Shown here in pieces: positions 52,443-63,894 of a stretch of 64,000 nt of DNA; position 1 is the stretch's first letter; each line of letters begins with the position of its first letter. The notes below the pieces were generated by a model. That model was given only the letters and a program-made list of their open reading frames with translations. It did no database searches and was not told the DNA's origin. The stretch is taken from positions 62,001 to 126,000 of the forward strand of contig NZ_MKKA01000060.1 in assembly GCF_001942405.1 (NCBI RefSeq), given 5' to 3'. A program made the position numbers and the translations under genes. Source of the stretch: Ornithinimicrobium sp. CNJ-824 (GTDB lineage: Bacteria; Actinomycetota; Actinomycetes; Actinomycetales; Dermatophilaceae).

Positions 52443-52799
52443 ATGGTCGGCAACAACGCGATCCGTGGCAGCAGGGTCGGTTCCGGTCCGATGGGGGAGA
52501 GCGAGCGCGGCGACGCCGCCCCCCGGACCGTCGTCAGCTACTGGTGCGCGCGGGGTCATGAGACCCGACCCAGCTTCGCGCGGGACGGTGAGGTCGACGT
52601 CCCGGACACGTGGGACTGTCCCCGCTGCGGGCTGCCCGCCGGCACCGATCGGGAGAACCCGCCCCAGGCCCCACGCAACGAGCCCTACAAGACCCACCTG
52701 GCCTACGTCAAGGAACGGCGCAGCGACCAGGACGGCGCCACGCTGCTGGAGGAGGCCCTCAGGGCCATGCGCGAGCGGGGGGTCGGCGGGGGCTCCTGA
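52443..52799 (+). CDS. rbpA: RNA polymerase-binding protein RbpA
   Basis: 118 residues. The N-terminal tail GNNAIRGSRVGSGPMGE, core with zinc-type ligands (WCARGHETRP, WDCPRCG), basic linker YKTHLAYVKERRS and the sigma-interaction helix DGATLLEEALRAMRERG match RbpA. It activates the principal sigma factor's holoenzyme in actinobacteria. ATG preceded by GAGGAGAGG. Converges on the pgl end 48 bases away. Confidence 0.94.
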   Translation: MVGNNAIRGSRVGSGPMGESERGDAAPRTVVSYWCARGHETRPSFARDGEVDVPDTWDCPRCGLPAGTDRENPPQAPRNEPYKTHLAYVKERRSDQDGATLLEEALRAMRERGVGGGS

Positions 52800-52847
52800 G
52801 GTCCCCCGTCGGTCCGGCCGCCCGTCAGCCCCGGGTCAGGCGTCCCA

Positions 52848-53600
52848 TCAACCCCGGTCCGGCGGGTCGTCGACCCGGGCGGCCGCGGCCTCGTCGAGCC
52901 ACCAGACGGTCTCCTGGCGGCCGTGCACGCACGAGGCGGGCAGGTCGCGGTCGTCGGTGGCCGCCACGGACGCGGCGACGGCCTGCGCCTTGTCCTCGCC
53001 GGCCACGACGAGCCAGACGGCCTGGGCGGCGTTGATCACCGGCAGGGTCAGGCTCACCCGTAGCGGCGGCGGCTTGGGGGAGTCGTGCACGGCGGTGGTG
53101 GCGGGGGCGACCAGGTCCAGCTCGCTGCGCCCCGGGAAGAGCGAGGCCACGTGGGCGTCCGGTCCGACCCCGAGGAGCAGCACGTCCAGCGAGGGGGCCG
53201 GGTCCGGTGCCTGCGCCCACCGGGCCAGCTCCGCGGCATACCGGGCGACCGCGGTCTCCAGCCGGGCCGGGTCGCTGCCGCCGGGCACCCGGTGGGTGTG
53301 CCTGACGAGGACGGGAAGGTCCCGCAGGCCGGCCTCGTCGGCCTGGGCGTCGTTGCGGTCCGGGTCGCCGGCCGGCAGGTAGCGCTCGTCGCCCCACCAC
53401 AGGTGCACCTTGCGCCAGGCGCTCCGGTCCAGCTCGCCGTCCCGGGCCAGCGCGGCCAGCGCGGCGACCGTGGCCCCACCCATCGACCCGCCCGTCAGAC
53501 CGACGTGGGCCACGCCCCGGTCGGCCACGACCTCCTCGACCCGTCGTGCCAGCGCCGCGGCGACGCGCCGGCGAGGGCGGTGCCGTCCGCGTGGATGCGC
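52848..53600 (-). CDS. pgl: 6-phosphogluconolactonase portion (frameshifted; start not determinable)
   Basis: Functional part hydrolysing 6-phosphoglucono-delta-lactone. The recognisable domain begins around DLRIHADGTALAGA and continues, after the break at 53564 (one C on the plus strand gives VAAALARRVEEVV), to the end QETVWWLDEAAAARVDD. About 250 residues are normal for the family. No clear ATG/GTG with a ribosome binding site was found at the expected place, which is why the fused reading with opcA is listed as the main call. Coordinates of the 5' end are approximate. Confidence 0.6.
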   Translation of the reverse strand, partial: AHPRGRHRPRRRVAAALARRVEEVVADRGVAHVGLTGGSMGGATVAALAALARDGELDRSAWRKVHLWWGDERYLPAGDPDRNDAQADEAGLRDLPVLVRHTHRVPGGSDPARLETAVARYAAELARWAQAPDPAPSLDVLLLGVGPDAHVASLFPGRSELDLVAPATTAVHDSPKPPPLRVSLTLPVINAAQAVWLVVAGEDKAQAVAASVAATDDRDLPASCVHGRQETVWWLDEAAAARVDDPPDRG

Positions 53601-54704
53601 AGGTCGGCACGCGTGGCCTCGGTGAGCCGGTGCTCCACGTGGGCCTCCAGGTCGTCGGTGCCGGCCGGGGCGGGCGGCCGGTCCGCCAGCCGGTCGCTGC
53701 CGAGGCGGTCCCGCCCGGCCGGGTCGACCTGCGCCGGGCCCTCGGGGACGTCGCCGCGGCGCACGGCCTCCGTGCGGGACCCGCCGCTGCGCACCCGGGG
53801 CAGCCCGTCGCACAGGGCCGCGGCGTAGACCTCGTCGGCGTCGAGCCGGCGCAGCTCGTCGGCCAGCGCCTCGGCCGGGGTGGGCGTGTGCAGCGCGACG
53901 AGCCGGGGCAGGCTCCCCACGCGGGAGAGGGTGGCGGTGTCCGCGCCGTCGTCGGTGCGGACCAGGTCCACGGGTCCGGAGTCCCGGTCGAGCCGGACGC
54001 TGACCAGGCCGGTGCCGGCCGCGCTGCGCGCACGGGCGACGGGGCAGCGCAACGCGTGGGCCAGCCAGCCGGCCAGCAGGTCGGCCCCCGGGTGCTGCCG
54101 CTCGGCCGTGACGGTGGCGGCGGTCACCGGCTCGAACGGCGCGGACTCCAGCGAGGAGGCCAGCAGCGCCCGCCAGCGGGTGATCCGGGTCCACGCCAGG
54201 TCGGTGTCGCCCGGGGCGTAGTGCCGGGCCCGCCGCCGCAGCTCGGTGGACGGACGGTCCGCCGCCAGGCGTCGGTGATCCGTCGGTGCGCCATCCGGCC
54301 CAGGTCGTCCCCGGCGACGTCCGCCGCGCGCCGCCGGGCCACCAGGTGACGACGGGGGAGTCGGGCAGCAGCAGCGGGGTCACGACGGCGTCCTCGTGCC
54401 GGGTCAGGTCGCCGTAGAGCCGCAGGACCACGATCTCGCTGGCGCCGGCGTCCCCACCCACCCGGATCTGGCCGTCGAGCCGCCCGCGCCCGCGGGCGTT
54501 GCCGCGGACGAGCACGATGATCCGGGCCGGGTGCTGCCGGGTCGCGTCGTTGGCCGTGCGGACCGCGTCGTCGGCGCCGTCCTCGTCGACGCTGACGACG
54601 AGGGTCAGCACCCGGCCCATCGCCATGGCGCCCACCCCGTCGCGCAGGCGCAGCAGCTCCTTGACCACCTCGCGGGTGGACGTGCTGGGCAGGTCGCGGA
54701 TCAC
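52848..54704 (-). CDS. opcA-pgl: OpcA-6-phosphogluconolactonase fused frame (three frameshifts)
   Basis: After restoring three bases this is one frame of about 619 residues. Residues 1-345 are OpcA, the assembly factor of glucose-6-phosphate dehydrogenase: DLPSTSTREVVKELLRLRD, HPARIIVLVRGNARG, SEIVVLRLYGDLTRHEDAVVTPLLLPDSPVVTWWPGG, RITDAWR, WTRITRWRALLASSLE, LVRTDDGADTATLS. A polar linker follows, then the lactonase: VGLTGGSMGG, HLWWGDERYLPAGDPDRNDAQA, LLLGVGPDAHVASLFPG, VVAGEDKAQAV. Breaks: 54324-54325, 54262-54263, 53564. No stop exists in any minus-strand frame through the linker region. GTG overlaps the zwf stop. Confidence 0.72.
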   Translation of the reverse strand: MIRDLPSTSTREVVKELLRLRDGVGAMAMGRVLTLVVSVDEDGADDAVRTANDATRQHPARIIVLVRGNARGRGRLDGQIRVGGDAGASEIVVLRLYGDLTRHEDAVVTPLLLPDSPVVTWWPGGARRTSPGTTWAGWRTDGSPTPGGGPSVHRAAAAGPALRPGRHRPGVDPDHPLAGAAGLLAGVRAVRAGDRRHRHGRAAAPGGRPAGRLAGPRVALPRRPCAQRGRHRPGQRPARPGLRTRGPGPHRRRRGHRHPLPRGEPAPARRAAHAHPGRGAGRRAAPARRRRGLRRGPVRRAAPGAQRRVPHGGRAPRRRPRGPGAGRPGRAGPPRQRPAGGPAARPGRHRRPGGPRGAPAHRGHACRPAHPRGRHRPRRRVAAALARRVEEVVADRGVAHVGLTGGSMGGATVAALAALARDGELDRSAWRKVHLWWGDERYLPAGDPDRNDAQADEAGLRDLPVLVRHTHRVPGGSDPARLETAVARYAAELARWAQAPDPAPSLDVLLLGVGPDAHVASLFPGRSELDLVAPATTAVHDSPKPPPLRVSLTLPVINAAQAVWLVVAGEDKAQAVAASVAATDDRDLPASCVHGRQETVWWLDEAAAARVDDPPDRG

Positions 54705-56251
54705 GGCAGCCTCCAGGTGCGCCCGTCACGGGCCATCAGCTCGTGGGCGGAGTCCGGCCCCCACGTCCCGGCCGCGTAGTCCGGCGGGGGCGTCCCGGCG
54801 CGGGCCCAGTGCTCGATGACGGGGTCGAGGATCTTCCAGGACAGCTCGACCTCCTCGTGACGCGGGAAGAGCGGGGGCTCACCCAGGAGGACGTCGAGGA
54901 TGAGACGTTCGTAGGCCTCGGGGCTGGACTCGGTGAAGGAGGCGCCGTAGCCGAAGTCCATCGTCACGTCCCGGACCTCCATCTGGCTGCCCGGCACCTT
55001 GGAGCCGAACCGCATGGTGACCCCCTCGTCCGGCTGGACCCGGATGACGACGGCGTTCTGACCGAGCTCCTCGGTGGCGGTGTCCGTGAACGGCAGGTGG
55101 GGGGCCCGCTTGAGGACCACCGCGATCTCGGTGACGCGTTTGCCCAGCCTCTTGCCGGCCCGCAGGTAGAAGGGGACCCCCGCCCACCGGCGGGTGTGCA
55201 CCCCGAGCCGGACCGCGGCATACGTCTCGGTGGTGGAGCCGGGGTCGACCCCGTCCTCGTCCAGGTAGCCCGGCACGCGGACGTCGCCCTGCCACCCCTC
55301 GGCGTAGCGACCACGGGCGGTGGCCTCGTCGAGGTCGTCGGGCAGCCGCACGGAGGCCAGCACCTTCTCCTTCTCGGCCCGGACCGCGTCGGCGGTGAAC
55401 GCCACGGGCGGCTCCATGGCGGTGAGCGCGAGCAGCTGGAGCAGATGGTTCTGGATGACGTCCCGGGCCGCGCCGACCTCGTCGTAGTAGCCGGCCCGGC
55501 CGCCGATGCCGATGTCCTCGGCCATGGTGATCTGCACGTGGTCGACGTAGTGGCTGTTCCAGATCGGCTCGAACATCTGGTTGGCGAACCGCAGGGCCAG
55601 CAGGTTCTGGACGGTCTCCTTGCCCAGGTAGTGGTCGATGCGGAAGACCGAGTCCGGGGGGAAGACGCCCTCGACGATGGCGTTGAGCTCCTGGGCGCTC
55701 TCCAGGCCGTGCCCGAAGGGCTTCTCGATCACCACGCGCCGCCAGGTGCCCGGCCGGGGGTCGGACAGCCCGCTGGCCTGCAGGCGTTCGCACACCGGCG
55801 CGAACCACGCCGGGGGGATCGACAGGTAGAACGCGTGGTTGCCGCCCGTGCCCCGGCGGTCGTCCAGCTCGCGCACGGTCCGGGCGAGCAGGTCGAAGGC
55901 GTCCGGGTCGTCGAAGGCGCCCGGGACGAACCGGAACCCCTCGGCGAGGGAGCGCCACACCTCCTCGCGGAACTCGGTGCGGGCGTGCGCCCGCACCGAG
56001 TCGTGCACCACCTTGGCGAAGTCCTGGTCGGCCCACTCCCGGCGGGCGAACCCGACGAGGGAGAAGCCCGGAGGCAGCAGCCCACGGTTGGCGAGGTCGT
56101 AGATCGCCGGCATGAGCTTGGTGCGGGCCAGGTCGCCGGTGACGCCGAACATCACCATGCTGCAGGGCCCGGCGATGCGGGGCAGCCGCTTGTCGTCGGG
56201 GTGCCGCAGCGGGTTGTGCTCCGCCGTCACCGGGGCCGGGGAGTCCGGCAT
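54701..56251 (-). CDS. zwf: glucose-6-phosphate 1-dehydrogenase
   Basis: 516 residues. NADP site MVMFGVTGDLARTKLMPAIYDL, RVVIEKPFGHGLESAQELN, active-site RIDHYLGKETVQNLLALRFAN, and GVPFYLRAGKRLGKRVTEIAVVLK. Full length. ATG shares a base with the pgi stop; its own stop overlaps the opcA GTG, coupling enzyme and assembly factor. Supplies NADPH. Confidence 0.96.
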   Translation of the reverse strand: MPDSPAPVTAEHNPLRHPDDKRLPRIAGPCSMVMFGVTGDLARTKLMPAIYDLANRGLLPPGFSLVGFARREWADQDFAKVVHDSVRAHARTEFREEVWRSLAEGFRFVPGAFDDPDAFDLLARTVRELDDRRGTGGNHAFYLSIPPAWFAPVCERLQASGLSDPRPGTWRRVVIEKPFGHGLESAQELNAIVEGVFPPDSVFRIDHYLGKETVQNLLALRFANQMFEPIWNSHYVDHVQITMAEDIGIGGRAGYYDEVGAARDVIQNHLLQLLALTAMEPPVAFTADAVRAEKEKVLASVRLPDDLDEATARGRYAEGWQGDVRVPGYLDEDGVDPGSTTETYAAVRLGVHTRRWAGVPFYLRAGKRLGKRVTEIAVVLKRAPHLPFTDTATEELGQNAVVIRVQPDEGVTMRFGSKVPGSQMEVRDVTMDFGYGASFTESSPEAYERLILDVLLGEPPLFPRHEEVELSWKILDPVIEHWARAGTPPPDYAAGTWGPDSAHELMARDGRTWRLP

Positions 56252-57953
56252 CAGCCCGCCAGGGTGCGACGCAGCTGCTCCAGCCCCTGCGCCTGGTCGG
56301 TCAGGTGCAGCCGCAGCACCGGCCGGCCGTGGTCCGCCAGCACCTGGCGTCGCCGGCGGCCTGGGCGGCGATGAACTCCCCGAAGGTGAAGTCCTTGCCG
56401 GGGACGGGCAGGTCCTCCCGGGGCTCGCCGGTCACCTGCAGGTAGACCCCCTGGGCGGGGCCGCCCTTGTGGTACTGCCCGGTGGAGTGCAGGAAGCGCG
56501 GTCCCCAGCCGAACGTCACCGGTCGGCCGGTCCGGTCGACCAGGTCGGCCTGGGCCTCGGCGAGGTCGGCGTGCTCGATCCGGTCGAGGTAGACCATGAC
56601 GGCCAGGTAGCCGGTGCTGGGGTCGAGCTGTCGCAGCAGCGCACCGACCGCGTCCGTCAGGCTCGCGGAGCCCTCGGGCAGCCAGCCCGGTCCGGCCGCG
56701 CGGACCTCGACCGCCCCGTCGCGCAGGTCCGGTTCCACGGTCTCCCCGCCGCCGTCGGCCATGATCTGCCGGGCGGCGTCCTTGGCGCTCTCCACGTCCG
56801 GCTGGTCGAAGGGGTTGATGTCCAGCAGGGAGCCGGCCACCGCGGTGGCCACCTCCCACAGGAGCAGCTGGGCACCGAGCGGCCCGGCAACGGCGACGCG
56901 TGAACCGGTGCTCACGCCGGCGCCCTCCTCGGAGGTGGCGCCGGTACCGGTGGCGGAGTGGTCCTCGTCCTCCTCGTCGTCGTCGCCGGTGAGGTCGAGC
57001 TCGACCTCGTCGGCCGGCACGAGCGCGACCACCGTGCAGTCGGCGGTCTCCCGCAGCCCCTGGGCCGGGGGCCGGCCGGGCGGCGTCACGACGGGGAGGA
57101 TCCCGGTGCCCTCCTTGCCCGTGGACTCGGCGATCAGCTGCTCGGCCCAGTCGGCCAGTCCCACGATGCCCGAGCCGCCGTCCGCGAAGAGCAGCTTGTC
57201 ACGCAGCGGCTCGGTGCCGCCGAGCGCGGCACCCAGCCGCAGGCCCGGGTTGCCGAGGTCGTCGTCGGCGAGCAGGTCGGCGACCTCCTCGGCCTCGTCG
57301 AGCAGCGACCCCACGTCCACCCCGGCCAGGCCGGAGGGGACCAGGCCGAAGGCGGTGAGGGCCGAGTAGCGCCCGCCGACGTCCGGGTCGGCGTTGACGA
57401 CCCGGTAGCCCTCCGCGCGGGACTGCTCGTCCAGGGGGCTCCCGGGGTCGGTGACCACGACGATCCGCTCGGTGGGGTCGATGCCGGCGTCGGTGAACGC
57501 CTGCACGAACGCCCGTCGCTGCGAGTCGGTCTCCAGGGTGGAGCCCGACTTGGAGGAGACGACGACGGCGGTGCGCCGGAGGTCGGTCCCGACCGCCGAG
57601 CGGACCATGTCCGGGTCCGAGGTGTCCAGCACGACGAGGGGCACGCCGGCGGTCGCGCAGATGACCTCGGGGGCCAGCGAGGAGCCGCCCATGCCGCACA
57701 GGACGATGCGGTCGGCCCCGCGCTCGCGCAGCTGCTCCCGGAGGGCCTCGACCTCCCCGACGAGGGGTCGTGAGGAACGCGGCAGGTCGACCCAGGAGAG
57801 ACGCTTGGACGCCTCCTCCTCGGCCCGCGGACCCCACAGCGTCGCGTCCTGCTCGAAGAGCCGGGAGGCGAAGCGACGCTCGACGAGACCGGCCAGGTGG
57901 CGCTCCACGGCGTCGGCGGCCGCGCCGAGAGCCTCGACGGTCAGGGCGCTCAT
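56251..57953 (-). CDS. pgi: glucose-6-phosphate isomerase (frameshifted near 3' end)
   Basis: 567 residues after restoring one base. SIS-type isomerase: [96 protein letters not shown]. The C-terminal strand [16 protein letters not shown] is in the neighbouring frame; the break is at 56346-56347 (one G on the plus strand). An acidic insert ([14 protein letters not shown]) near residue 330 is unusual. ATGA overlap with tal, and a shared base with zwf. Confidence 0.94.
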
Positions 57954-59125
57954 GCCCGGCCCGCCGCCTTGCCCAGCTCGGTGCTCACGGTCTCGAGGAG
58001 CTCGTCCCAGGAGGTGGCGAACTTGTCCACGCCCTCGGCCTCGAGCTGCTCCACGACGTCGGTGTAGTCCACGCCGACCCGGGCCAGGGCGTCGAGGACC
58101 TCCTGGGCCTCGGCGTAGGACCCGGTGACCGTGTCCCCGGTCAGCCGGCCGTGGTCCACGGTGGCCTCGAGGGTCTTGGCGGGCATCGTGTTGACCGTGT
58201 GCGGCGCCACGAGCTCGGTGACGTACATGGTGTCGGGGTAGTCCGGGTTCTTCACCCCGGTGGAGGCCCACAGGGGACGCTGCACGTTGGCCCCGTCGTC
58301 GGCCAGGTTCTGCCAGCGGGGGGTGGAGAAGACCTCCTCGAAGGCCTGGTAGGCGAGCCGTGCGTTGGCCAGCCCCGCCTTGCCGCGCAGGGCCAGCGCC
58401 TCCTCGGTGCCGATCTCCTCCAGCCGCTTGTCGATCTCGCTGTCGACCCGCGAGACGAAGAAGGAGGCCACCGAGTAGATGGGGGACAGGTCGTGGCCCC
58501 GCTCCCGGGCCTGCTCCAGCCCGGTGAGGTAGGCACTCATCACGCCGCGGTAGCGGTCCAGGCTGAAGATGAGGGTCACGTTGACGCTGATCCCCTCGGC
58601 CAGGGCCTGGCTGATCGCCGGCAGGCCCTCCACGGTCGCCGGGATCTTGATGAGCAGGTTGGGCCGGTCGATCTCGGCCCAGAGGCGGCGGGCGACCTCG
58701 ACGGTGCGCGCGGTGTCCTTGGCCAGCCGCGGGTCGACCTCGATGGAGACCCGGCCGTCGAGGCCACCGGTGCGCTCGTGCACCGGGGCGAGCACGTCGC
58801 AGGCGTCCCGGACGTCGCGGGTCGTCAGCGCGAAGACGGCCTCGTCGACCGAGGACCCGGCGAGCTCGGCCACCTGGTCGCTGTAGGAGTCGCCCTCGGC
58901 CAGCGCGCTGGCGAAGATGGTCGGGTTGGTGGTCACGCCCAGGACCCCGCGGTCCACGTAGCCCTGCAGGTCGCCGTCGGCGATCATCGGGCGGTTCAGG
59001 TCGTCCAGCCACACGGACACGCCGGCCTCGGCCAGCTCGTGCAGGATGGTGCGGGACTCGCCCTGGTCGGCGGTGGCGCCCTGCTCGGGTGCCTGGGTGG
59101 GCTTGCCGTCGTCGTGGTGGCTCAT
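57950..59125 (-). CDS. tal: transaldolase
   Basis: 391 residues. [18 protein letters not shown] at the N-terminus, [16 protein letters not shown], the Schiff-base lysine in [34 protein letters not shown] and [23 protein letters not shown] are typical of the TalB/mycobacterial long form. A His/Gln-rich 25-residue leader is specific to this protein. I chose the ATG at 59125 because GAGG lies five bases upstream; a GTG at 59140 overlapping the tkt stop (GTGA) is the alternative. Confidence 0.94.
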   Translation of the reverse strand: MSHHDDGKPTQAPEQGATADQGESRTILHELAEAGVSVWLDDLNRPMIADGDLQGYVDRGVLGVTTNPTIFASALAEGDSYSDQVAELAGSSVDEAVFALTTRDVRDACDVLAPVHERTGGLDGRVSIEVDPRLAKDTARTVEVARRLWAEIDRPNLLIKIPATVEGLPAISQALAEGISVNVTLIFSLDRYRGVMSAYLTGLEQARERGHDLSPIYSVASFFVSRVDSEIDKRLEEIGTEEALALRGKAGLANARLAYQAFEEVFSTPRWQNLADDGANVQRPLWASTGVKNPDYPDTMYVTELVAPHTVNTMPAKTLEATVDHGRLTGDTVTGSYAEAQEVLDALARVGVDYTDVVEQLEAEGVDKFATSWDELLETVSTELGKAAGRA

Positions 59126-59136
59126 GGTGTCCTCGC

Positions 59137-61430
<2,294 letters not shown>

Positions 61431-61498
61431 GTGTACTCCTCGGGTGGGGGTCGGACGGTCGCTGGCACCGGCCCCGGGGCCGGCGCGGCATACCCCCG

Positions 61499-61504
61499 AC
61501 CTTA
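61499..61504 (-). promoter_or_regulatory. candidate -10 TAAGGT of the tkt operon
   Basis: The minus-strand hexamer TAAGGT would start the tkt-tal-pgi-zwf-opcA-pgl message about 60 bases upstream of the tkt GTG. It lies within the 232-base divergent region shared with ctaB, which holds nothing else gene-like. Confidence 0.4.
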
Positions 61505-61606
61505 GCCGCTCACCTCCCGACGCGCGCCCGTTGCCGACAGTTGCCGTCGGCGCCCCCGGGGGGAGGCCCGGGGGTCGCGGGTGCCGGGCCGGGCCGGCCC
61601 ACGGAG

Positions 61607-61612
61607 TACCAT
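61607..61612 (+). promoter_or_regulatory. candidate -10 TACCAT of ctaB
   Basis: TACCAT about 50 bases before the ctaB GTG, followed by a short inverted repeat GGGACG/CGTCCC (61616-61630) in the leader. Confidence 0.4.
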
Positions 61613-61662
61613 CGAGGGACGTCAGCGTCCCGTGGGGACGACGCCTGCCACCGAAGGACACC

Positions 61663-62633
61663 GTGACCACGCTCGACCCGCGCCGCGCGCCCGACGGACC
61701 CGCCGACGTCACCGTCGGCGCCGCCCGAGGACGCACGTGGCGCGACGTGGTGCGCGACTACGTGGCCCTGACCAAGCCCCGGATCATCGAGCTGCTGCTC
61801 GTGACCACCTTCCCGGTGATGTTCCTGGCCCATCGCGGGATCCCTCCCGTGTGGCTCATCGTGGCCACCCTCGTCGGAGGCACCCTCGCGGCCGCCTCGG
61901 CCAACGTGCTCAACTGCTACCTGGACCGGGACATCGACGCGCAGATGAACCGCACGTCCAACCGGCCGCTGGTCACCGGGACCATCAGCCCCCGGGCCTC
62001 CCTCGTCTTCGGCGGGGTCCTCGGCGTGGCCTCCGTGCTGTGGCTCGGGCTGCTCGTCAACTGGATCTCCGCCTGGCTCGGCCTGGCGGCGATCGCGCTC
62101 TACGTCGTCTTCTACACGATGATCCTCAAGCGGCGGACCAGCCAGAACATCGTCTGGGGCGGTGTCGCGGGGTGCGTGCCGGTCCTCATCGGCTGGTCGG
62201 CGGTGACCGGCTCGGTGTCCTGGGAGGCGCTGATCCTGTTCCTCGTCGTCTTCTTCTGGACGCCGCCGCACTACTGGCCGCTGTCGATGCGCTTCCGCGA
62301 GGACTACGCCGCCGCCGGGGTGCCGATGCTCCCCGTGGTCGCCGAGGACGTGGCCGTGGGACGCAAGATCGTCGGGTACGCCTGGGTGACCGTCCTGACC
62401 TCCCTCGCCCTCGTCCCGGTCGCCCGATGGGGTGGATCTACACGGTCGTGGCCGTGGTCTCCGGCGCACTGTTCGTCGTCGAGTCGCACCGCCTGCTGGG
62501 GCGCGCGCGCCGTGGGGTCGCCGGGCCCGCGCTGGGTGCGATGCGGCTGTTCCACTACTCGATCAGCTACCTGACCCTGCTCTTCCTCGGGGTGGCCGTC
62601 GACCCCCTGCTGCACCTGCCGCTGCCGCTGTGA
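61663..62633 (+). CDS. ctaB: protoheme IX farnesyltransferase (frameshifted)
   Basis: 323 residues after restoring one base. Makes heme O by adding a farnesyl group to heme B. UbiA-fold: [21 protein letters not shown], the Asp-rich motif [48 protein letters not shown], and [30 protein letters not shown]. The break at 62423-62425 (one C) restores [16 protein letters not shown] and the final two membrane helices. GTG start. ctaA follows after 51 bases, completing heme A synthesis for cytochrome c oxidase. Confidence 0.94.
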
Positions 62634-62684
62634 CCGCCGGCCTCCCGCGCCCCGCCCCTGCCAGACCCTCGGAAGCGTGACCCG

Positions 62685-63707
62685 ATGACCACCTCCACGG
62701 CCTCGACCCCCACCCTGCTGTCCTCGTTGCGGGCGCGGCTGATGCCCGAGCGTCCCGGTGGGTGGCTGCGGGCCACCGCGTGGGCCTCCCTGCTGGCCAA
62801 CGCCCTGCTCGTGCTCACCGGCGGGCTGGTGCGCCTGACCGGGTCCGGGCTGGGGTGCCCCACCTGGCCACGCTGCACCGAGGAGTCGTGGACCTCCACC
62901 CGCGCGATGGGGATGCACGGGGCGATCGAGTTCGGCAACCGGTTGCTGACCTTCGTGCTCGTCGCCGTCGCGGTGCTGACCTTCCTCGCCGTCTGGCGCT
63001 CCCGCCGCAGCCACCCGGGGCTGCTGTCGTTGGCCCTGGTCCTGGCCGGCGGCATCGTCGTGCAGGCCGTGGTCGGGGGCGTCACCGTGCGCACCGGGCT
63101 CAACCCGTGGGTGGTCGGCGTCCACTTCATGCTCTCGGCGGTGATGATCGCGGTCGCCGCGGTGCTGGTGGGCCGGGCCCGACGGGCGTCCCTGCCGCAG
63201 GTGGCGGCCGAGCAGCGCCCCGGGCAGGTCGGGGGACCGGCGGGGCGGTGGCTGCGGGGGACGGCGCTGGCCGTCGGCGCGCTGGCCTTCGTCGTGGTCT
63301 ACGTCGGCACCCTGGTCACCGGGACCGGGCCACACGCCGGCGACGCCGGCGAGGTGGCCCGGCACACCTTCGACGCCTACGTGGTCACCAGGCTGCACAC
63401 CCTCCCGGCCTACCTGCTGCTCGGCGTGACCGTGCTCGGGCTGGTGCAGGCCGCCCGTCAGGGGTGGCCCGCGACGGTCCGGCGGCCGCTGGCCCTCCTG
63501 GGGGGTGTGCTGGTGGTGCAGGGGGTCATCGGCTACTACCAGTTCTTCACCGGGCTGCCGGTCGTCGCGGTGGCCCTGCACCTGGTCGGTGCCGCGGTGC
63601 TCGTCGCGGTCGTGGGGACGGTCCTGGACCGGGCGTTCGTGGTCTCCGCGCCGGCCGGCGACGGCGTGGACGACGGTGCCCGCGTGGGGGCGACCAGCGC
63701 GGTGTGA
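62685..63707 (+). CDS. ctaA: heme A synthase (COX15/CtaA)
   Basis: 340 residues, eight membrane segments. GGLVRLTGSGLGCPTWPRCTEE carries the Cys pair of the first extracellular loop; heme-ligand histidines lie in MGMHGAIEFGNRLLTF, VVGVHFMLSAVMI, VVTRLHTLPAYLLLG and VAVALHLVGAAVL. Oxidises the heme O methyl group to give heme A. ATG start, 51 bases after ctaB, same transcript likely. Confidence 0.95.
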   Translation: MTTSTASTPTLLSSLRARLMPERPGGWLRATAWASLLANALLVLTGGLVRLTGSGLGCPTWPRCTEESWTSTRAMGMHGAIEFGNRLLTFVLVAVAVLTFLAVWRSRRSHPGLLSLALVLAGGIVVQAVVGGVTVRTGLNPWVVGVHFMLSAVMIAVAAVLVGRARRASLPQVAAEQRPGQVGGPAGRWLRGTALAVGALAFVVVYVGTLVTGTGPHAGDAGEVARHTFDAYVVTRLHTLPAYLLLGVTVLGLVQAARQGWPATVRRPLALLGGVLVVQGVIGYYQFFTGLPVVAVALHLVGAAVLVAVVGTVLDRAFVVSAPAGDGVDDGARVGATSAV

Positions 63708-63823
63708 CCGGACGAGGGGCCGGGCCGGACGCCGGGCCGGGCCGCACGCCGCCCCGGCCGGAGCCGGACACGGGTCGGTCGTCGGTTGCTGCGGGTCGCG
63801 TGCTGCAGAAACCGGGCCGGGGC

Positions 63824-63867
63824 GCGCGACACGCCGCAGGCACGAGCGCACCGTGCGCGACACGCCG
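63824..63867 (+). repeat. 13-bp direct repeat GCGCGACACGCCG, two copies 31 bp apart
   Basis: Copies at 63824-63836 and 63855-63867 in the 187-base convergent gap between ctaA and the ABC-2 permease. The rest of the gap is GC-rich with small inverted repeats (CCGGGCCGG) but no clear terminator. The 31-base spacing is about three helical turns; significance unknown. Confidence 0.35.
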
Positions 63868-63894
63868 GTCAGGGTGCCGTTGGGTCGGAAGGAC

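Noticed and set aside
61431-61662. Hidden small gene in the 232-base tkt/ctaB divergent gap
   Set aside because: No frame with a credible start, ribosome binding site or conserved pattern; promoters account for the space.
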